Assembly: GCF_014904705.1 (NCBI RefSeq) | Contig: NZ_JACZCQ010000001.1 | Span: forward strand, 496,001 to 560,000 | Origin: Nisaea sediminum | GTDB taxonomy: Bacteria; Pseudomonadota; Alphaproteobacteria; Thalassobaculales; Thalassobaculaceae | Direction: 5' to 3' | Length of the DNA stretch: 64,000 nt | Shown: in pieces, positions 26,119 to 38,127 of the stretch | Position numbering within the stretch: the first letter of the stretch is position 1 | How the letters are laid out: each line of letters starts with the position of its first letter | Translations under genes and position numbers: made by a program | Notes under the pieces: generated by a model | Database searches by the model: none | Told to the model about the DNA's origin: nothing | The model's input: only the letters and a program-made list of their open reading frames with translations

Positions 26119-26619
26119 ATGATATTTTTAGGTGTCGGGGCCAACCTTCCGAGCCCGAGCTTTTCCTCTCCGCGCGAGACCCTGGAGGCGGCGGTGCGCG
26201 ACCTCGGCAGAGCCGGCGTCGTCGCGCGTGCGGTGTCCCGCTGGTACGAGACCGCGCCGGTGCCGATGTCCGACCAACCCTGGTATGTGAACGCGGTCTA
26301 CCGGGTCGAGACCGACCTGGATCCGGTTCGGCTTCTCGAGGTGCTGCACCGGGTCGAGTCGGACTATGGACGCGTGCGCGGAGAGGTGAACGGACCGCGT
26401 GTGATCGATCTCGATCTGCTGGACTATCGCGGGCTGTGCCGAGACGGAGCCGAAGGCGGTCCGGTGCTGCCGCACCCGAGGCTCCATGAACGGGCCTTCG
26501 TGCTGCTGCCGCTGTGCGATCTGGCACCGGGCTGGAAGCATCCTCGGTCCGGAGCGTCAATCGATAGTCTGATCGCTGAGCTGGATCCGGAACAGGCGGC
26601 GCACGTGCTCGGTTCCTGA
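26119..26619 (+). CDS. folK: 2-Amino-4-hydroxy-6-hydroxymethyldihydropteridine pyrophosphokinase, 166 aa
   Basis: HPPK of folate synthesis, which transfers pyrophosphate from ATP to the pterin. The N-terminal FLGVGANL, WYETAPV, the GPRVIDLDLL signature and LPHPRLHERAFVL are all there. The start at 26119 matches the family N-terminus; the frame is open upstream but lacks a ribosome-binding site. It stands alone, without folB or folP nearby, and is followed by rpoZ. Confidence 0.94.
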   Translation: MIFLGVGANLPSPSFSSPRETLEAAVRDLGRAGVVARAVSRWYETAPVPMSDQPWYVNAVYRVETDLDPVRLLEVLHRVESDYGRVRGEVNGPRVIDLDLLDYRGLCRDGAEGGPVLPHPRLHERAFVLLPLCDLAPGWKHPRSGASIDSLIAELDPEQAAHVLGS

Positions 26620-26649
26620 AAGAAGGGCGCGTTTCCTGACCTAAATCGC

Positions 26650-26678
26650 TTGCTCCGGCTCTCTCGAACCAATATATA
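26650..26678 (+). promoter_or_regulatory. Candidate sigma-70-type promoter of rpoZ
   Basis: TTGCTC and TATATA separated by exactly 17 nt, ending 39 nt before the rpoZ ATG, in an AT-rich island between folK and rpoZ. The match to the consensus is fair and the position is right for a short leader. Confidence 0.45.
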
Positions 26679-26717
26679 TCTTCCTTTCCGGTATCTTTTG
26701 AAACGGGACGCAAACCC

Positions 26718-27113
26718 ATGGCACGGGTCACGGTTGAAGACTGCATTTTGGAAATTCCGAACCGGTTCGATCTGGTGATGGTCGCTGGCCAGCGCGCGCG
26801 GGACATCTCCGCGGGCAGCCAGCTGACGGTCGATCGGGATAACGACAAGAACCCGGTCGTGGCGCTGCGCGAGATCGCGGACCGCACGGTCGATATCGAG
26901 GGGCTTCAGGAAGCGCTCGTGAAGGGGCTGCAGCGGATTGTCGAGGATGACGGTCCGGAAGAAGAGGACATGAGCGCGCTCGAAGCCGATGGCGGGGCCG
27001 CCATCGAGGACGCTGCGGACGCGCTGGGCATGCAGATCCAGTCCGCACAGGATGAAAGCGCCGGCGGCGGATTCGAGGACGTTGATGACGAGGTCCTCGG
27101 ACGCGAGGGGTAA
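26718..27113 (+). CDS. rpoZ: DNA-directed RNA polymerase omega subunit, 131 aa
   Basis: The small RNA polymerase subunit that aids beta-prime folding and forms part of a ppGpp site in proteobacteria. The core [19 protein letters not shown] and RARDISAG through [11 protein letters not shown] is intact. The tail beyond about residue 75 is long and acidic; alphaproteobacterial omegas are longer than the 91-aa E. coli form. A hairpin terminator begins at its stop codon, and the ppGpp enzyme gene follows directly. Confidence 0.96.
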   Translation: MARVTVEDCILEIPNRFDLVMVAGQRARDISAGSQLTVDRDNDKNPVVALREIADRTVDIEGLQEALVKGLQRIVEDDGPEEEDMSALEADGGAAIEDAADALGMQIQSAQDESAGGGFEDVDDEVLGREG

Positions 27114-27136
27114 GCCTCTCCGGCTTCCCGTTTTTT
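27108..27136 (+). terminator. Intrinsic terminator after rpoZ
   Basis: GGG-T-AAGCC and GGCTTCCC pair as an 8-bp stem with one bulged T and a 5-nt loop, followed by GTTTTTT. The 5' arm includes the rpoZ stop codon. Read-through to rel remains possible, since the next gene starts 86 nt later. Confidence 0.7.
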
Positions 27137-27221
27137 GCTCTCTCCACCGCAATGGAGCCGGAGCCGCTCTGTGCGGGTCTGACACCGTGAGCGCGCTCCC
27201 GCATAGTCCCGAGGGGCGCGC

Positions 27222-29369
27222 ATGATCCGCCAATACGAGCTGGTCGAACGGGTCAAGAGCTACGATCCAGGCATGGACGAGGATGCGCTGAACCGCGCCT
27301 ATGTCTATGCCATGAAGATGCACGGCTCGCAGAAGCGGGCGTCGGGCGATCCCTATTTCTCCCATCCGCTCGAGGTCGCCGGAATCCTCACCGACATGCG
27401 CCTCGATACCAGCACCATCATCACGGCGCTGCTCCACGACACTATCGAAGACACCGACGCCACGCCCGAGGATATCAAGCAGCTCTTCGGCGCCGATATC
27501 CTGCGGCTGGTCGACGGCGTCACCAAGCTGACCCGGATCGAGCTCCAGTCCGACCGGACCAAGCAGGCGGAGAATTTCCGCAAGCTTGTCCTCGCCATGA
27601 GCGAGGATATCCGTGTCCTCCTGGTGAAGCTGGCCGACCGCGTGCACAACATGCGGACGCTGCACTTCATTTCCTCCGAGGAAAAGCGCCGCCGCATCGC
27701 CGCCGAGACGATGGATATCTACGCTCCGCTCGCCGAGCGCATCGGTATCCAGTCCATGCGGGACGAGCTCGAGGATCTGGCCTTCGCGGAACTGAATCCG
27801 GATGCGCGGACCTCGATCCTGAAGCGCCTCGACTTTCTCTATGACGAGGGCAGCGACACGGTCGACCGGATCATCGGCGAACTGCTGGAGACGTCGAAAG
27901 GCGTCGGCCTGGAGCCGGATATCTCGGGGCGCCGCAAATCGCCCTATTCGGTCTGGCTGAAGATGCAGCGCAAGGATGTCGGCTTCGAACAGCTCTCCGA
28001 TATCATGGCGTTCCGCCTCGTCGTCGAAAACTTGGGCGAATGCTATCAGCTTCTCGGCGCCGTTCACGGCAAGTACCCGGTCATTCCGGGCCGTTTCAAG
28101 GATTACATCAGCACACCGAAGCCGAACGGCTACCAGTCGCTCCATACCGGCATTATCGGCCCGCTGAAAAAGCGGATCGAGATCCAGATCCGGACCCGCG
28201 AGATGCATCAGGTCGCCGAACTCGGTGTCGCCGCGCACTGGGTCTACAAGGAAGGCCCGGAACATAGCCGCGAAGGCAAGAAGTACCGCTGGATACGCGA
28301 GCTTCTCGAAATTCTCGAGCATGCCTCGGGACCGGAGGAATTCCTCGAGCACACCAAGCTCGAGATGTATCAGGACCAGGTCTTCTGCTTCACGCCGAAA
28401 GGCGACCTGATCTCGTTGCCGCGCGGCGCGACCCCGGTGGATTTCGCCTACGCGGTGCATTCCGAGGTCGGCGACCGCTGTGTCGGCGCCCGGATCAACG
28501 ACCGGCTGATGCCGCTGACCACGCCGCTGAAGAACGGCGACCAGGTCGCGGTCTCTACCTCCAAGACCTCGACCCCGTCGCCGACCTGGGAGCAATTCGT
28601 CGTCACCGGCAAGGCGAAGGCGCGGATCCGGCGTTTCGTCCGGCTGCAGCGGCGCCAGCAATTCGCCGATCTCGGCCGCGCCATCATGCAGAAGGTGTTC
28701 CGCCAGGAGGCGCAGAAATACTCTGACAAGCTGCTGGAACCGATCCTCTCCAAGTTCCAGTCCGAGACCGTCGAGGATCTTCTGGCCGGCGTCGGCGAAG
28801 GTGTGCTGAGCGACCGCGAAGTGCTGCATGCCGCCGTTCCGGAGACCCGTCCGGCGCCCGGCAAGCAGAATGTCGTGCCGATCACCCGGGCGCGCACCAA
28901 GACGCGCAAGGGGTCCGCGGACGCGGTGCCGCTCCGCGGTCTTATTCCTGGCATGGCGGTGCATTACGCGCGCTGCTGCCATCCGCTGCCGGGCGAGCGC
29001 ATCGTCGGGATCGTGACCACGGGCAAGGGCGTGACGATCCACACGATCGATTGCGACACGCTGGAGAATTTCCATGCGACGCCGGAGCGCTGGCTCGACG
29101 TTTCCTGGGATCTCGAGTCGGAAAACGGTATGCATGTCGGCAGGCTCGACGTGGTTCTGGCGAACGAGCCGGGCAGCCTCGGCAGTCTCTCGACCGTCAT
29201 CGGCAAGAGCCGCGGCAATATCATCAACCTGAAGATCGTCAATCGTTCGACCGACTTTTTCGAGCTGTTCATCGATGTTGAGGTGGGCGATGTTCGTCAT
29301 CTGACGGAAATCATCGCGGCTCTGCGCGCAACTCCCGTGATCAATTCTGTGGATCGCGCGCGAGGCTGA
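27222..29369 (+). CDS. rsh: Bifunctional (p)ppGpp synthetase/hydrolase, 715 aa
   Basis: A long RelA/SpoT homologue of the single-enzyme alphaproteobacterial type. The HD hydrolase domain is intact (H48 and LLHDTIED, H72-D73). The synthetase domain has KPNGYQSLHT and EIQIRT with AELGVAAHW. A TGS domain (about 390-450), a zinc-finger-like ARCCHPLPGE segment and a C-terminal ACT domain (about 640-715) follow. Both activities look functional. It sets the stringent response; its neighbour rpoZ encodes a ppGpp-binding polymerase subunit. Confidence 0.96.
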   Translation: MIRQYELVERVKSYDPGMDEDALNRAYVYAMKMHGSQKRASGDPYFSHPLEVAGILTDMRLDTSTIITALLHDTIEDTDATPEDIKQLFGADILRLVDGVTKLTRIELQSDRTKQAENFRKLVLAMSEDIRVLLVKLADRVHNMRTLHFISSEEKRRRIAAETMDIYAPLAERIGIQSMRDELEDLAFAELNPDARTSILKRLDFLYDEGSDTVDRIIGELLETSKGVGLEPDISGRRKSPYSVWLKMQRKDVGFEQLSDIMAFRLVVENLGECYQLLGAVHGKYPVIPGRFKDYISTPKPNGYQSLHTGIIGPLKKRIEIQIRTREMHQVAELGVAAHWVYKEGPEHSREGKKYRWIRELLEILEHASGPEEFLEHTKLEMYQDQVFCFTPKGDLISLPRGATPVDFAYAVHSEVGDRCVGARINDRLMPLTTPLKNGDQVAVSTSKTSTPSPTWEQFVVTGKAKARIRRFVRLQRRQQFADLGRAIMQKVFRQEAQKYSDKLLEPILSKFQSETVEDLLAGVGEGVLSDREVLHAAVPETRPAPGKQNVVPITRARTKTRKGSADAVPLRGLIPGMAVHYARCCHPLPGERIVGIVTTGKGVTIHTIDCDTLENFHATPERWLDVSWDLESENGMHVGRLDVVLANEPGSLGSLSTVIGKSRGNIINLKIVNRSTDFFELFIDVEVGDVRHLTEIIAALRATPVINSVDRARG

Positions 29370-29456
29370 CCCAAATATAAGAGGGCGCCGACGCTCCGGT
29401 GGCAGGAGCTTTGAAACGGCGTCCATTGACTTCGCAGTGGGAAAGGTTCGGCGTCC

Positions 29457-30071
29457 ATGTTCAAGCGCCGGCAAATGCCGGGTATTGGATCGAAGGTCAG
29501 GGAGTTGGTCTGGCCGCGGATGGGGTTTGCGCGTCTCTGGCGCTATCTGCTCCATCGGCTCGGCCGCATGCCCGGGACGCCCTACAGCATTGCCGCCGGT
29601 TTCGCCTGCGGGGCGGCGGCTTCCTTCACTCCTCTGATCGGTTTCCATTTCATTCTGGCGGGCCTTTTCGCCTGGGCGATCCGCGCCAACATCCTCGCCT
29701 CGGCGATCGGAACCGTGATCGGCAATCCCTGGACCTTTCCTTTCATCTGGCTCTGGATCTACAAGGTCGGGGGCTGGATCATGGGCGCGCCGGAAGACGG
29801 ACCGCCGCCGCAATTGACCTTCGATATGGTCGTGGGAATCATTTCAGGAGAAACTCTGGGGCAGAGCCTTGATCTGCTTCTGACCATGATGGTCGGCGGC
29901 CTTCTGACCGGAGCAGGCGTCTGGGTTCTCTTCTACCTGCCCTTGTCGGGGATGATCCACGGCTACCGGGCGCGAAAGATCCAGCGGCGTGCGGACGTCG
30001 TGGCCAGAAAATCCGCGCGGGACCGTCTGCTCGAGGGACAGGTCTCCGAACAGGGAGCGGGAAATCGATGA
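29457..30071 (+). CDS. DUF2062 membrane protein, 204 aa
   Basis: A small inner-membrane protein of unknown function. There are three hydrophobic helices (about residues 44-62, 64-90 and 140-163) and the conserved [11 protein letters not shown] motif of DUF2062. The C-terminal tail is basic. Its stop overlaps the pdxJ start as ATGA, so it is translationally coupled to pdxJ. The arrangement rel-DUF2062-pdxJ is conserved among relatives, which hints at an old housekeeping role. Confidence 0.9.
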   Translation: MFKRRQMPGIGSKVRELVWPRMGFARLWRYLLHRLGRMPGTPYSIAAGFACGAAASFTPLIGFHFILAGLFAWAIRANILASAIGTVIGNPWTFPFIWLWIYKVGGWIMGAPEDGPPPQLTFDMVVGIISGETLGQSLDLLLTMMVGGLLTGAGVWVLFYLPLSGMIHGYRARKIQRRADVVARKSARDRLLEGQVSEQGAGNR

Positions 30072-30823
30072 GTTATCTCAGGCTCGGTGTGAATATCGAT
30101 CACGTGGCGACGATCCGGAACGCCCGGGGCGGTCAGCATCCGGACCCTGTCCGCGCAGCGCGCCTCGCGGCGGAAGCAGGCGCGGACGGCATCACCGCGC
30201 ATCTGAGGGAAGACCGCCGGCATATTTCCGACGGCGATATCGAGCGCCTGACCCGGGAAATCGACCTGCCGCTCAATTTCGAGATGGCGGCGACCGACGA
30301 GATGCTGGAGATCGCTCTGAAACACCGGCCGCATGCGGCCTGCATCGTGCCGGAAAAGCGCGAGGAGGTGACGACCGAGGGCGGCCTGGACGCGGCCGGT
30401 CTGCACAATCATCTCACCCGTTTCTGCTCCGAGCTGAAAGGGGCGGGGATCCGGGTCTCGCTTTTCATCGAGGCGGACAAGCGGCAGATCGACGCCGCGG
30501 TTTCGCTCGGCGCGCCCGTGGTCGAACTGCATACGGGCGCCTATTGCGAGGCCACGACCGACGCGGAGCGGGCGGCGCATCTGGAACGGATCCGCGAGGC
30601 GGCGCGCTATGGCGCCGGACGCGGCATCGAGATGCATGCGGGACACGGCCTTTCCTTCGACACCGTCGGCCCGATCGCGGAGATGCCCGAGTTCCACGAA
30701 CTGAATATCGGACACTTCCTTATCGGAGAAGCGATCTTCGGAGGATTGGACAGCTCGATCCGACGCATGCGCGCGCTGATGGACAAGGCTCGCGCCGGCG
30801 CCTCCGGCAGGGTCGGCGCCTGA
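30068..30823 (+). CDS. pdxJ: Pyridoxine 5'-phosphate synthase, 251 aa
   Basis: The last step of de novo vitamin B6 synthesis: it joins 1-deoxyxylulose 5-phosphate and 3-amino-2-oxopropyl phosphate. [35 protein letters not shown] and [12 protein letters not shown] are characteristic. The length is normal. It overlaps the DUF2062 gene by 4 nt, and acpS follows after 7 nt. Confidence 0.97.
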   Translation: MSYLRLGVNIDHVATIRNARGGQHPDPVRAARLAAEAGADGITAHLREDRRHISDGDIERLTREIDLPLNFEMAATDEMLEIALKHRPHAACIVPEKREEVTTEGGLDAAGLHNHLTRFCSELKGAGIRVSLFIEADKRQIDAAVSLGAPVVELHTGAYCEATTDAERAAHLERIREAARYGAGRGIEMHAGHGLSFDTVGPIAEMPEFHELNIGHFLIGEAIFGGLDSSIRRMRALMDKARAGASGRVGA

Positions 30824-30830
30824 GTTCGGC

Positions 30831-31253
30831 ATGATCCTCGGCATTGGCAGCGATCTCGTCGATATCACCCGCATCGAGCGGTCCATCGAGCGCTTCGGCG
30901 ACCGCTTTCTTGCCCGGATCTTCACCGAGAGAGAGCGCGCGCGGGCAGATGCGAAGGCCAATCGCGCGGCGGTCTACGCCAAGCGTTTCGCGGCCAAGGA
31001 AGCGATCTGGAAAGCGCTCGGCGAGGAAGACCGGGCCGGAATCCAGTGGCGCGAGCTGGAAGTGGTCAATGATGCGTCCGGCAAGCCCTCCTTCGAACTC
31101 AGCGGCGTCGCTGCCGCCCGTCTGAGAGCGATCACGCCGGACGGCTATGTCGCGCGTGTCGACCTCAGCCTGACGGACGAGCCGCCGATGGCGCAGGCCT
31201 TCGTCGTCATTTCAGCCGAAGCTCCCGGTCTGCGGGACAAAGTCCGTGCCTAG
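30831..31253 (+). CDS. acpS: Holo-[acyl-carrier-protein] synthase, 140 aa
   Basis: Transfers 4'-phosphopantetheine from CoA to apo-ACP. The [12 protein letters not shown] motif (D8) and [14 protein letters not shown] supply the magnesium ligands. The length is normal. It sits between pdxJ and lepB, as in many proteobacteria. Confidence 0.96.
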   Translation: MILGIGSDLVDITRIERSIERFGDRFLARIFTERERARADAKANRAAVYAKRFAAKEAIWKALGEEDRAGIQWRELEVVNDASGKPSFELSGVAAARLRAITPDGYVARVDLSLTDEPPMAQAFVVISAEAPGLRDKVRA

Positions 31254-31387
31254 GGCGTCCGGCTTGCCGTTGCCGGGCGAATGCGGCATACATGGCGCCT
31301 TGCCCGCCGCTGCCGCGGACGGCCGATGACGGACCCCCGCCATCGATCAGAGATCTGAAAGACCATCACCGCGCCCCCGGGAGTACC

Positions 31388-32104
31388 ATGCGGGAATTTA
31401 TCAAGACTCTCGTCTACGCCATTCTGATAGCGGTCGCCTTCAGGACCGTCGCGTACGAGCCCTTCAATATCCCCTCGGGCTCGATGTTCCCGACTCTCCT
31501 GGTCGGAGATTATCTGTTCGTCTCGAAGCCGTCCTATGGTTATAGCCGGCATTCGCTGCCGTTCTCGCCGCCTCTGTTCGATGGCCGCATTCTCGCCTCT
31601 GCGCCGGAGCGGGGCGACGTCGCCGTGTTCAAGAAGCCGACGGACGAGGCGACGGATTACATCAAGCGGGTGATCGGCCTGCCGGGTGACCGGATCCAGA
31701 TGAAGCAGGGACGGCTCTACATCAACGGCGAGATCGTGCCCCGGCGACGCGTCGAGGATTACGTGATGACCGATCCCTACGGCCGCACGGTGTCGATCCC
31801 GCAATATATCGAAACGCTTCCGAATGGCGTCGAGCACCACATTCTCGAGCAGCTGGGCGACCGCGCGCAGCATGACAACACGCGAGAATTCGAAATCCCC
31901 GAAGGTCTCTATTTCATGATGGGCGACAACCGGGACAACTCCCTCGACAGCCGGGACGGCTCCGTCGGCATGGTGCCGTTCGAGAATTTCGTCGGCCGCG
32001 CCGAGTTCCTGTTCTTCTCCACCGACGGCAGTGCCCGGGGCTACGAGTTCTGGAAGTGGCCGTTCGCGACACGCTACAGCAGGTTGTTCCAGGCCATTGA
32101 GTGA
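31388..32104 (+). CDS. lepB: Signal peptidase I, 238 aa
   Basis: The membrane endopeptidase that removes Sec signal peptides. There is one membrane helix (about residues 7-23), then the catalytic serine in PSGSMFPT (S32) and the general-base lysine in YIKRVIGLPGD (K93), and the GDNRDNSLDSR box E. The start at 31388 puts the helix at the N-terminus, as expected; the frame is open further upstream without support. rnc follows after 7 nt. Confidence 0.96.
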   Translation: MREFIKTLVYAILIAVAFRTVAYEPFNIPSGSMFPTLLVGDYLFVSKPSYGYSRHSLPFSPPLFDGRILASAPERGDVAVFKKPTDEATDYIKRVIGLPGDRIQMKQGRLYINGEIVPRRRVEDYVMTDPYGRTVSIPQYIETLPNGVEHHILEQLGDRAQHDNTREFEIPEGLYFMMGDNRDNSLDSRDGSVGMVPFENFVGRAEFLFFSTDGSARGYEFWKWPFATRYSRLFQAIE

Positions 32105-32111
32105 CCGCACG

Positions 32112-32786
32112 ATGGAAGCCGACCTCGGAGAACTCGAAGACCTTCTCGGCCACAAATTCGGTCATACCGACGTGCTGCGACGTGCGGTCACGCATGCGAG
32201 CGCGGAACCCCGGGCCTGGAACGCTTACGAGCGGCTGGAATTCCTCGGAGACCGGGTGCTTGCGCTGGTGATGGCGGAGCATCTGCTCGACCGGTTCCCG
32301 CATGAGCGCGAGGGCGCGATCGCGAAACGCCATGTCGGTCTGGTGCGCCGCGAGGCGCTTTCCGAGGTCGCGCGGCAGATCGGGCTCGGCCGTTTTCTCA
32401 TCGTCTCGCGCGGCGAGACGGAAGCCGGGGTCCGGGAGAGCGAGACAATTATCTCCGACGCCATGGAAGCGGTGATCGGCGCGCTCTATCTCGACGGAGG
32501 CCTGGAGGCGGCTCGGCGCTTCATCCTGCAATGCTGGAACCCGCTGGTCGAAGCCGAGCGGCGGCCGCCGCAGGACGCGAAGACGACCTTGCAGGAATGG
32601 GTCCAGGCCCGGAAAATACCTCTGCCGACCTACGACACCGTCGGTCGGGACGGACCGGCCCATGCCCCGGAATTTACCGTGCGCGTCTCCGTGGAAGGCT
32701 TCGGCTCGGAGACAGGGACCGGGAAATCGAAACGGATCGCCGAACAGGATGCGGCGGGCAAGATGATGGCAAAACTGGATGACTGA
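32112..32786 (+). CDS. rnc: Ribonuclease III, 224 aa
   Basis: A double-strand-specific endoribonuclease that processes rRNA and mRNA. The signature ERLEFLGDRVL (residues 40-50) carries the catalytic acidic residues. A C-terminal dsRNA-binding domain (about 155-222) follows. Its last 8 nt overlap era (ATGACTGA), a classic rnc-era coupling. Confidence 0.96.
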   Translation: MEADLGELEDLLGHKFGHTDVLRRAVTHASAEPRAWNAYERLEFLGDRVLALVMAEHLLDRFPHEREGAIAKRHVGLVRREALSEVARQIGLGRFLIVSRGETEAGVRESETIISDAMEAVIGALYLDGGLEAARRFILQCWNPLVEAERRPPQDAKTTLQEWVQARKIPLPTYDTVGRDGPAHAPEFTVRVSVEGFGSETGTGKSKRIAEQDAAGKMMAKLDD

Positions 32787-33681
32787 GCAAACCCGCGCGG
32801 GCTTCGTTGCCGTCGTCGGCGCTCCCAATGCCGGCAAGTCGACGCTGGTGAACCGGCTGGTCGGCTACAAGGTCTCGATCGTCACCCGCAAGGTACAGAC
32901 CACCCGTACGCGTATTCGAGGCGTCTGCATGCATGGGGATACGCAGATCGTTTTTGTCGACACCCCCGGCATCTTCGAGCCGAAACACCGGCTCGACCGC
33001 GCAATGGTGCATGCCGCCTGGGAAGGGGCGGGGGATGCCGATCTGGTCGTTCTGATGGTCGATGCCTCGCGCAAGAAGCTCGATGCCGACACGCGGCGCA
33101 TCATCGAAGGGCTGCAGAAGACCGGCCGGAAGGTCATCCTTGTGCTGAACAAGATCGACGCCACCCAGCGCGAGGCATTGCTGCCCTTCGCCGCGGAACT
33201 GGCAGAGACCGGCATTGCCGAGGAGACCTTCATGATCTCGGCGGAGACCGGCGACGGCTGCGGCGACCTGCTGGACTATCTGGCGGGACGGATGCCGGCC
33301 GGGCCCTATCTCTATCCGCCGGACGAGGTGACGGACCTGCCGCTGCGGCTGCTGGCGGCGGAGATCACGCGCGAGGAAGTCTTCAACCGGCTGCACCAAG
33401 AGCTGCCCTATTCGGCGACGGTCGAGACCGAGCAATGGGTCGAGAAGGAAGACGGCAGCGCGGTCGTCAACCAGGTGATCTTCGTCCAGCGCGAAGGCCA
33501 GAAGAAGATCATGCTCGGCAAGAACGGCTCGATGATCAAGGCGATCGGAGCGGCCGCACGGCGCCAGATGCAGGAGATCTTCGACAAGCGGATCCACCTC
33601 TTCGTCTTCGTCAAGGTGCGCGAGAACTGGATCGACGATCCGGAGCGCTACCGCGAATGGGGACTCGATCCGGACGCCTGA
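32779..33681 (+). CDS. era: GTPase Era, 300 aa
   Basis: A ribosome-assembly GTPase that binds the 16S rRNA 3' end. G1 GAPNAGKST, G3 DTPG and G4 NKID are present, as are SAETGDG and a C-terminal KH domain with KKIMLGKNGSMIK. The length is normal. It overlaps rnc by 8 nt; a gap of about 78 nt separates it from the K+ channel gene, which is not usually found at this position. Confidence 0.97.
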   Translation: MTEQTRAGFVAVVGAPNAGKSTLVNRLVGYKVSIVTRKVQTTRTRIRGVCMHGDTQIVFVDTPGIFEPKHRLDRAMVHAAWEGAGDADLVVLMVDASRKKLDADTRRIIEGLQKTGRKVILVLNKIDATQREALLPFAAELAETGIAEETFMISAETGDGCGDLLDYLAGRMPAGPYLYPPDEVTDLPLRLLAAEITREEVFNRLHQELPYSATVETEQWVEKEDGSAVVNQVIFVQREGQKKIMLGKNGSMIKAIGAAARRQMQEIFDKRIHLFVFVKVRENWIDDPERYREWGLDPDA

Positions 33682-33759
33682 ACCCGCGATTGATTTGCGC
33701 GTCCGTTTGTGCCCGACTGAAGGACGTAATGTTCGTCTCTCTGCATAAGGTACTTTGCC

Positions 33760-34593
33760 TTGGATAGCCTCCGGAGCCGGGTCTGGCGTGAACTCGACGT
33801 CGAGGCACAACCCGGGCAGCCAATCTCGCTCAGCAACAAACTGATCATGGTGGCCATCTTTATTTCGGTCGCCGCCGTCGTGCTTGAGAGCGAGCCGACG
33901 ATCCGTGCGCTCGCGCCGGATCTCTTCGGCACACTTGAGTTCGCGTTCGGCTGCCTCTTCGTTGTGGAGTATGTGGCGCGGGTCTGGTGCAAGGCGGAGC
34001 GGCGCGAATTCGCGGGACCGCTCGGGCGTGTGAAATACATGCTGACCCCGGTCGCTTTGATCGACCTGTTGGCGATCCTGCCCTTTCTGCTTCAGCTGGC
34101 CGCCGTTCCGGTTGCCGGACCCTATTTCTACATCCTGCGTCTGCTCCGTGTGCTGCGGCTGCTCACTCTTGCGCGGGCAGGTCCGTTTACCTCTGCGGCC
34201 CGGGAGGTCTGGGAAAGCATCGCCGAACGGCGCCACGAACTGGTCTTCACCAGCATGATCGCCTTCGCGATGATGGTCGGAGCCGCAGCCTTGCTCTATG
34301 TGGCGGAACGCGAGATGCAGCCCGAGGCTTTCGGCAGTATCCCGAGGGCCATGTGGTGGGCGATCGCGACATTGACGACGGTCGGCTATGGCGACGTCTA
34401 TCCCGTCACCACGATGGGAAAGATATTCGCCGGACTGATTTCCCTATCAGGGGTCGGCCTGGTGGCCATGCCGGCGGGTATCTTCGCCTCGGCGCTGTCC
34501 CATGCCTATCAGGAGCGCAAAGCACACAGACAGCACGAGGCCGTGACGCGTCACGCCGGCGAGAGCGAGAGGCACGGCAGTGGAATGGACTGA
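33760..34593 (+). CDS. Voltage-gated potassium channel, 277 aa
   Basis: A six-helix Kv-type channel subunit. S1 lies near residues 28-43, S4 is RLLRVLRLLTLAR (127-139) with regularly spaced arginines, and the pore has the selectivity filter TVGYGD (207-212) followed by S6. The tail is short and basic with no RCK or cyclic-nucleotide domain. The start is a TTG with AAGG upstream; no better start exists. The 3' end overlaps recO by 14 nt, placing the channel inside the era-recO block. Confidence 0.92.
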   Translation: MDSLRSRVWRELDVEAQPGQPISLSNKLIMVAIFISVAAVVLESEPTIRALAPDLFGTLEFAFGCLFVVEYVARVWCKAERREFAGPLGRVKYMLTPVALIDLLAILPFLLQLAAVPVAGPYFYILRLLRVLRLLTLARAGPFTSAAREVWESIAERRHELVFTSMIAFAMMVGAAALLYVAEREMQPEAFGSIPRAMWWAIATLTTVGYGDVYPVTTMGKIFAGLISLSGVGLVAMPAGIFASALSHAYQERKAHRQHEAVTRHAGESERHGSGMD

Positions 34594-35329
34594 TTCGGGC
34601 ATCGTTCTCTCGGTCCGTCCGCATGGCGAATCCGGGGCGATCGCCGTTCTCATGACTGAGGAACACGGGCGTCACGCGGGACTGGTCCGCGGCGGAGCGT
34701 CCTCGAAGCAGAAAGGCGTGCTGCAGCCCGGGAACGCGGTGTGGGCGACCTGGCGTGCGCGGCTGGCGGAGCAACTCGGCAGTTTTACGCTCGAGCTCGG
34801 AGCAAGCCATGCCGCGGTTCATTTCGACGACCCGCTCAAGCTCGCCGGCCTGACCGCCGCCTGTGCCGTCGCCGATAGGGCTCTGCCGGAGCGTGAACCG
34901 CATCCGGCGATCCATGCCGGCCTGCTCGCGCTGATCGGGGCGATGGCGAACGAGGAACTCGGCGATCTCTGGATCGCTGTCTATGTGCGCTGGGAACTCG
35001 GCCTGCTCGCGGAACTGGGATACGGCCTCGATCTTTCCGCATGTGCTGCGACCGGCGGAAACGACGATCTTGCCTATGTCAGTCCCCGAACCGGGCGTGC
35101 CGTCTCGCTTTCCGCCGGCGAGCCCTATCGGGACCGGCTGCTGCCGATGCCGGACTTTCTGATCGGCCGCGGCGGCGGCGACATGGCCGATCTGCTGAAG
35201 GGACTCGATCTCACCGGGCATTTTCTCGAGAAGAACCTGTTCAATACCCAGGGCGAACAGAACCCGGCCGCGCGCACCCGCTTCCGGGAGCGGATCGAAG
35301 GCCGCGCAGTGCCCGATCCGGTGGTTTGA
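34580..35329 (+). CDS. recO: DNA repair protein RecO, 249 aa
   Basis: Loads RecA with RecR onto SSB-coated single strands. The N-terminal OB fold starts MEWTDSGIVLSVRPHGE, and the C-terminal helical part has the usual LLKGLDLTGHFLEKNLF. The GTG start has GAGAGG upstream and lies within the end of the K+ channel gene. No Cys zinc finger is visible, as in several alphaproteobacterial RecO proteins. Confidence 0.93.
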   Translation: MEWTDSGIVLSVRPHGESGAIAVLMTEEHGRHAGLVRGGASSKQKGVLQPGNAVWATWRARLAEQLGSFTLELGASHAAVHFDDPLKLAGLTAACAVADRALPEREPHPAIHAGLLALIGAMANEELGDLWIAVYVRWELGLLAELGYGLDLSACAATGGNDDLAYVSPRTGRAVSLSAGEPYRDRLLPMPDFLIGRGGGDMADLLKGLDLTGHFLEKNLFNTQGEQNPAARTRFRERIEGRAVPDPVV

Positions 35330-35431
35330 AAATCTCCATATCCCGTCTTTGGGGGATTCTCTTTCCTTGGAAGCGCCGACCCGCTCGAATACAATATCTC
35401 GCGTATCGTTAGATGAAGGTCCACAAGATCC

Positions 35432-37638
<2,207 letters not shown>

Positions 37639-37642
<4 letters not shown>

Positions 37643-38127
37643 GCGCGGAGGGGATGCCGAAGGTCCGTCCGGCAGTCCCGGGCGACCTGCGGCGCATCGC
37701 CGAACTGACTGAACTTTCCTATCGTCCCTGGGCAGAAATACTCGGCTATCCGCCGTTTCCCGTGACGGCGGATCACGCGGAATACGTCTCCGCCGGCCTG
37801 ACATGGCTTGCGGAGAACGAGGACGGGGCAATTCCGGCACTGATCGAGATGGAACTCGAACCCGGCGCATGGGGCATCTTCAATGTCGCCGTGGACCCGG
37901 CTTTCCAGGGACGGGGGCTCGGACACCTGATGCTGGATTTCGCCGAACGCGAGGGAATTTCGAGAGGCTTCGCGGCGATCACACTCTACACGAACCGGAA
38001 AATGATCCGGAACATCGAGCTCTATCGCCGCCGCGGCTACGCGATAACGGCTGAGCGGGAAAACCCGAAGCGCCCGGGGCATTTCATCGTCGATATGAAG
38101 AAAAAGTTCGCAGGACCTTCGGCCTAG
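37639..38127 (+). CDS. GNAT acetyltransferase, 162 aa
   Basis: A GCN5-related N-acetyltransferase. The V/I-x-x-x-x-Q/R-G-x-G/A motif is seen as [12 protein letters not shown] (about residues 84-95), with YRRRGY near the C-terminus. The GTG start overlaps parC (GTGA); MPKVRP at 37654 is an alternative. It ends in a 4-nt convergent overlap with the Bpt gene. The substrate is unknown. Confidence 0.88.

Noticed and set aside
26424-29813. Very long open frame (about 1,130 codons) on the minus strand across rpoZ and rel
   Set aside because: It lies wholly antisense to clear, well conserved genes and has no family features. Long empty frames are expected in GC-rich DNA because stop codons are rare in one antisense frame.
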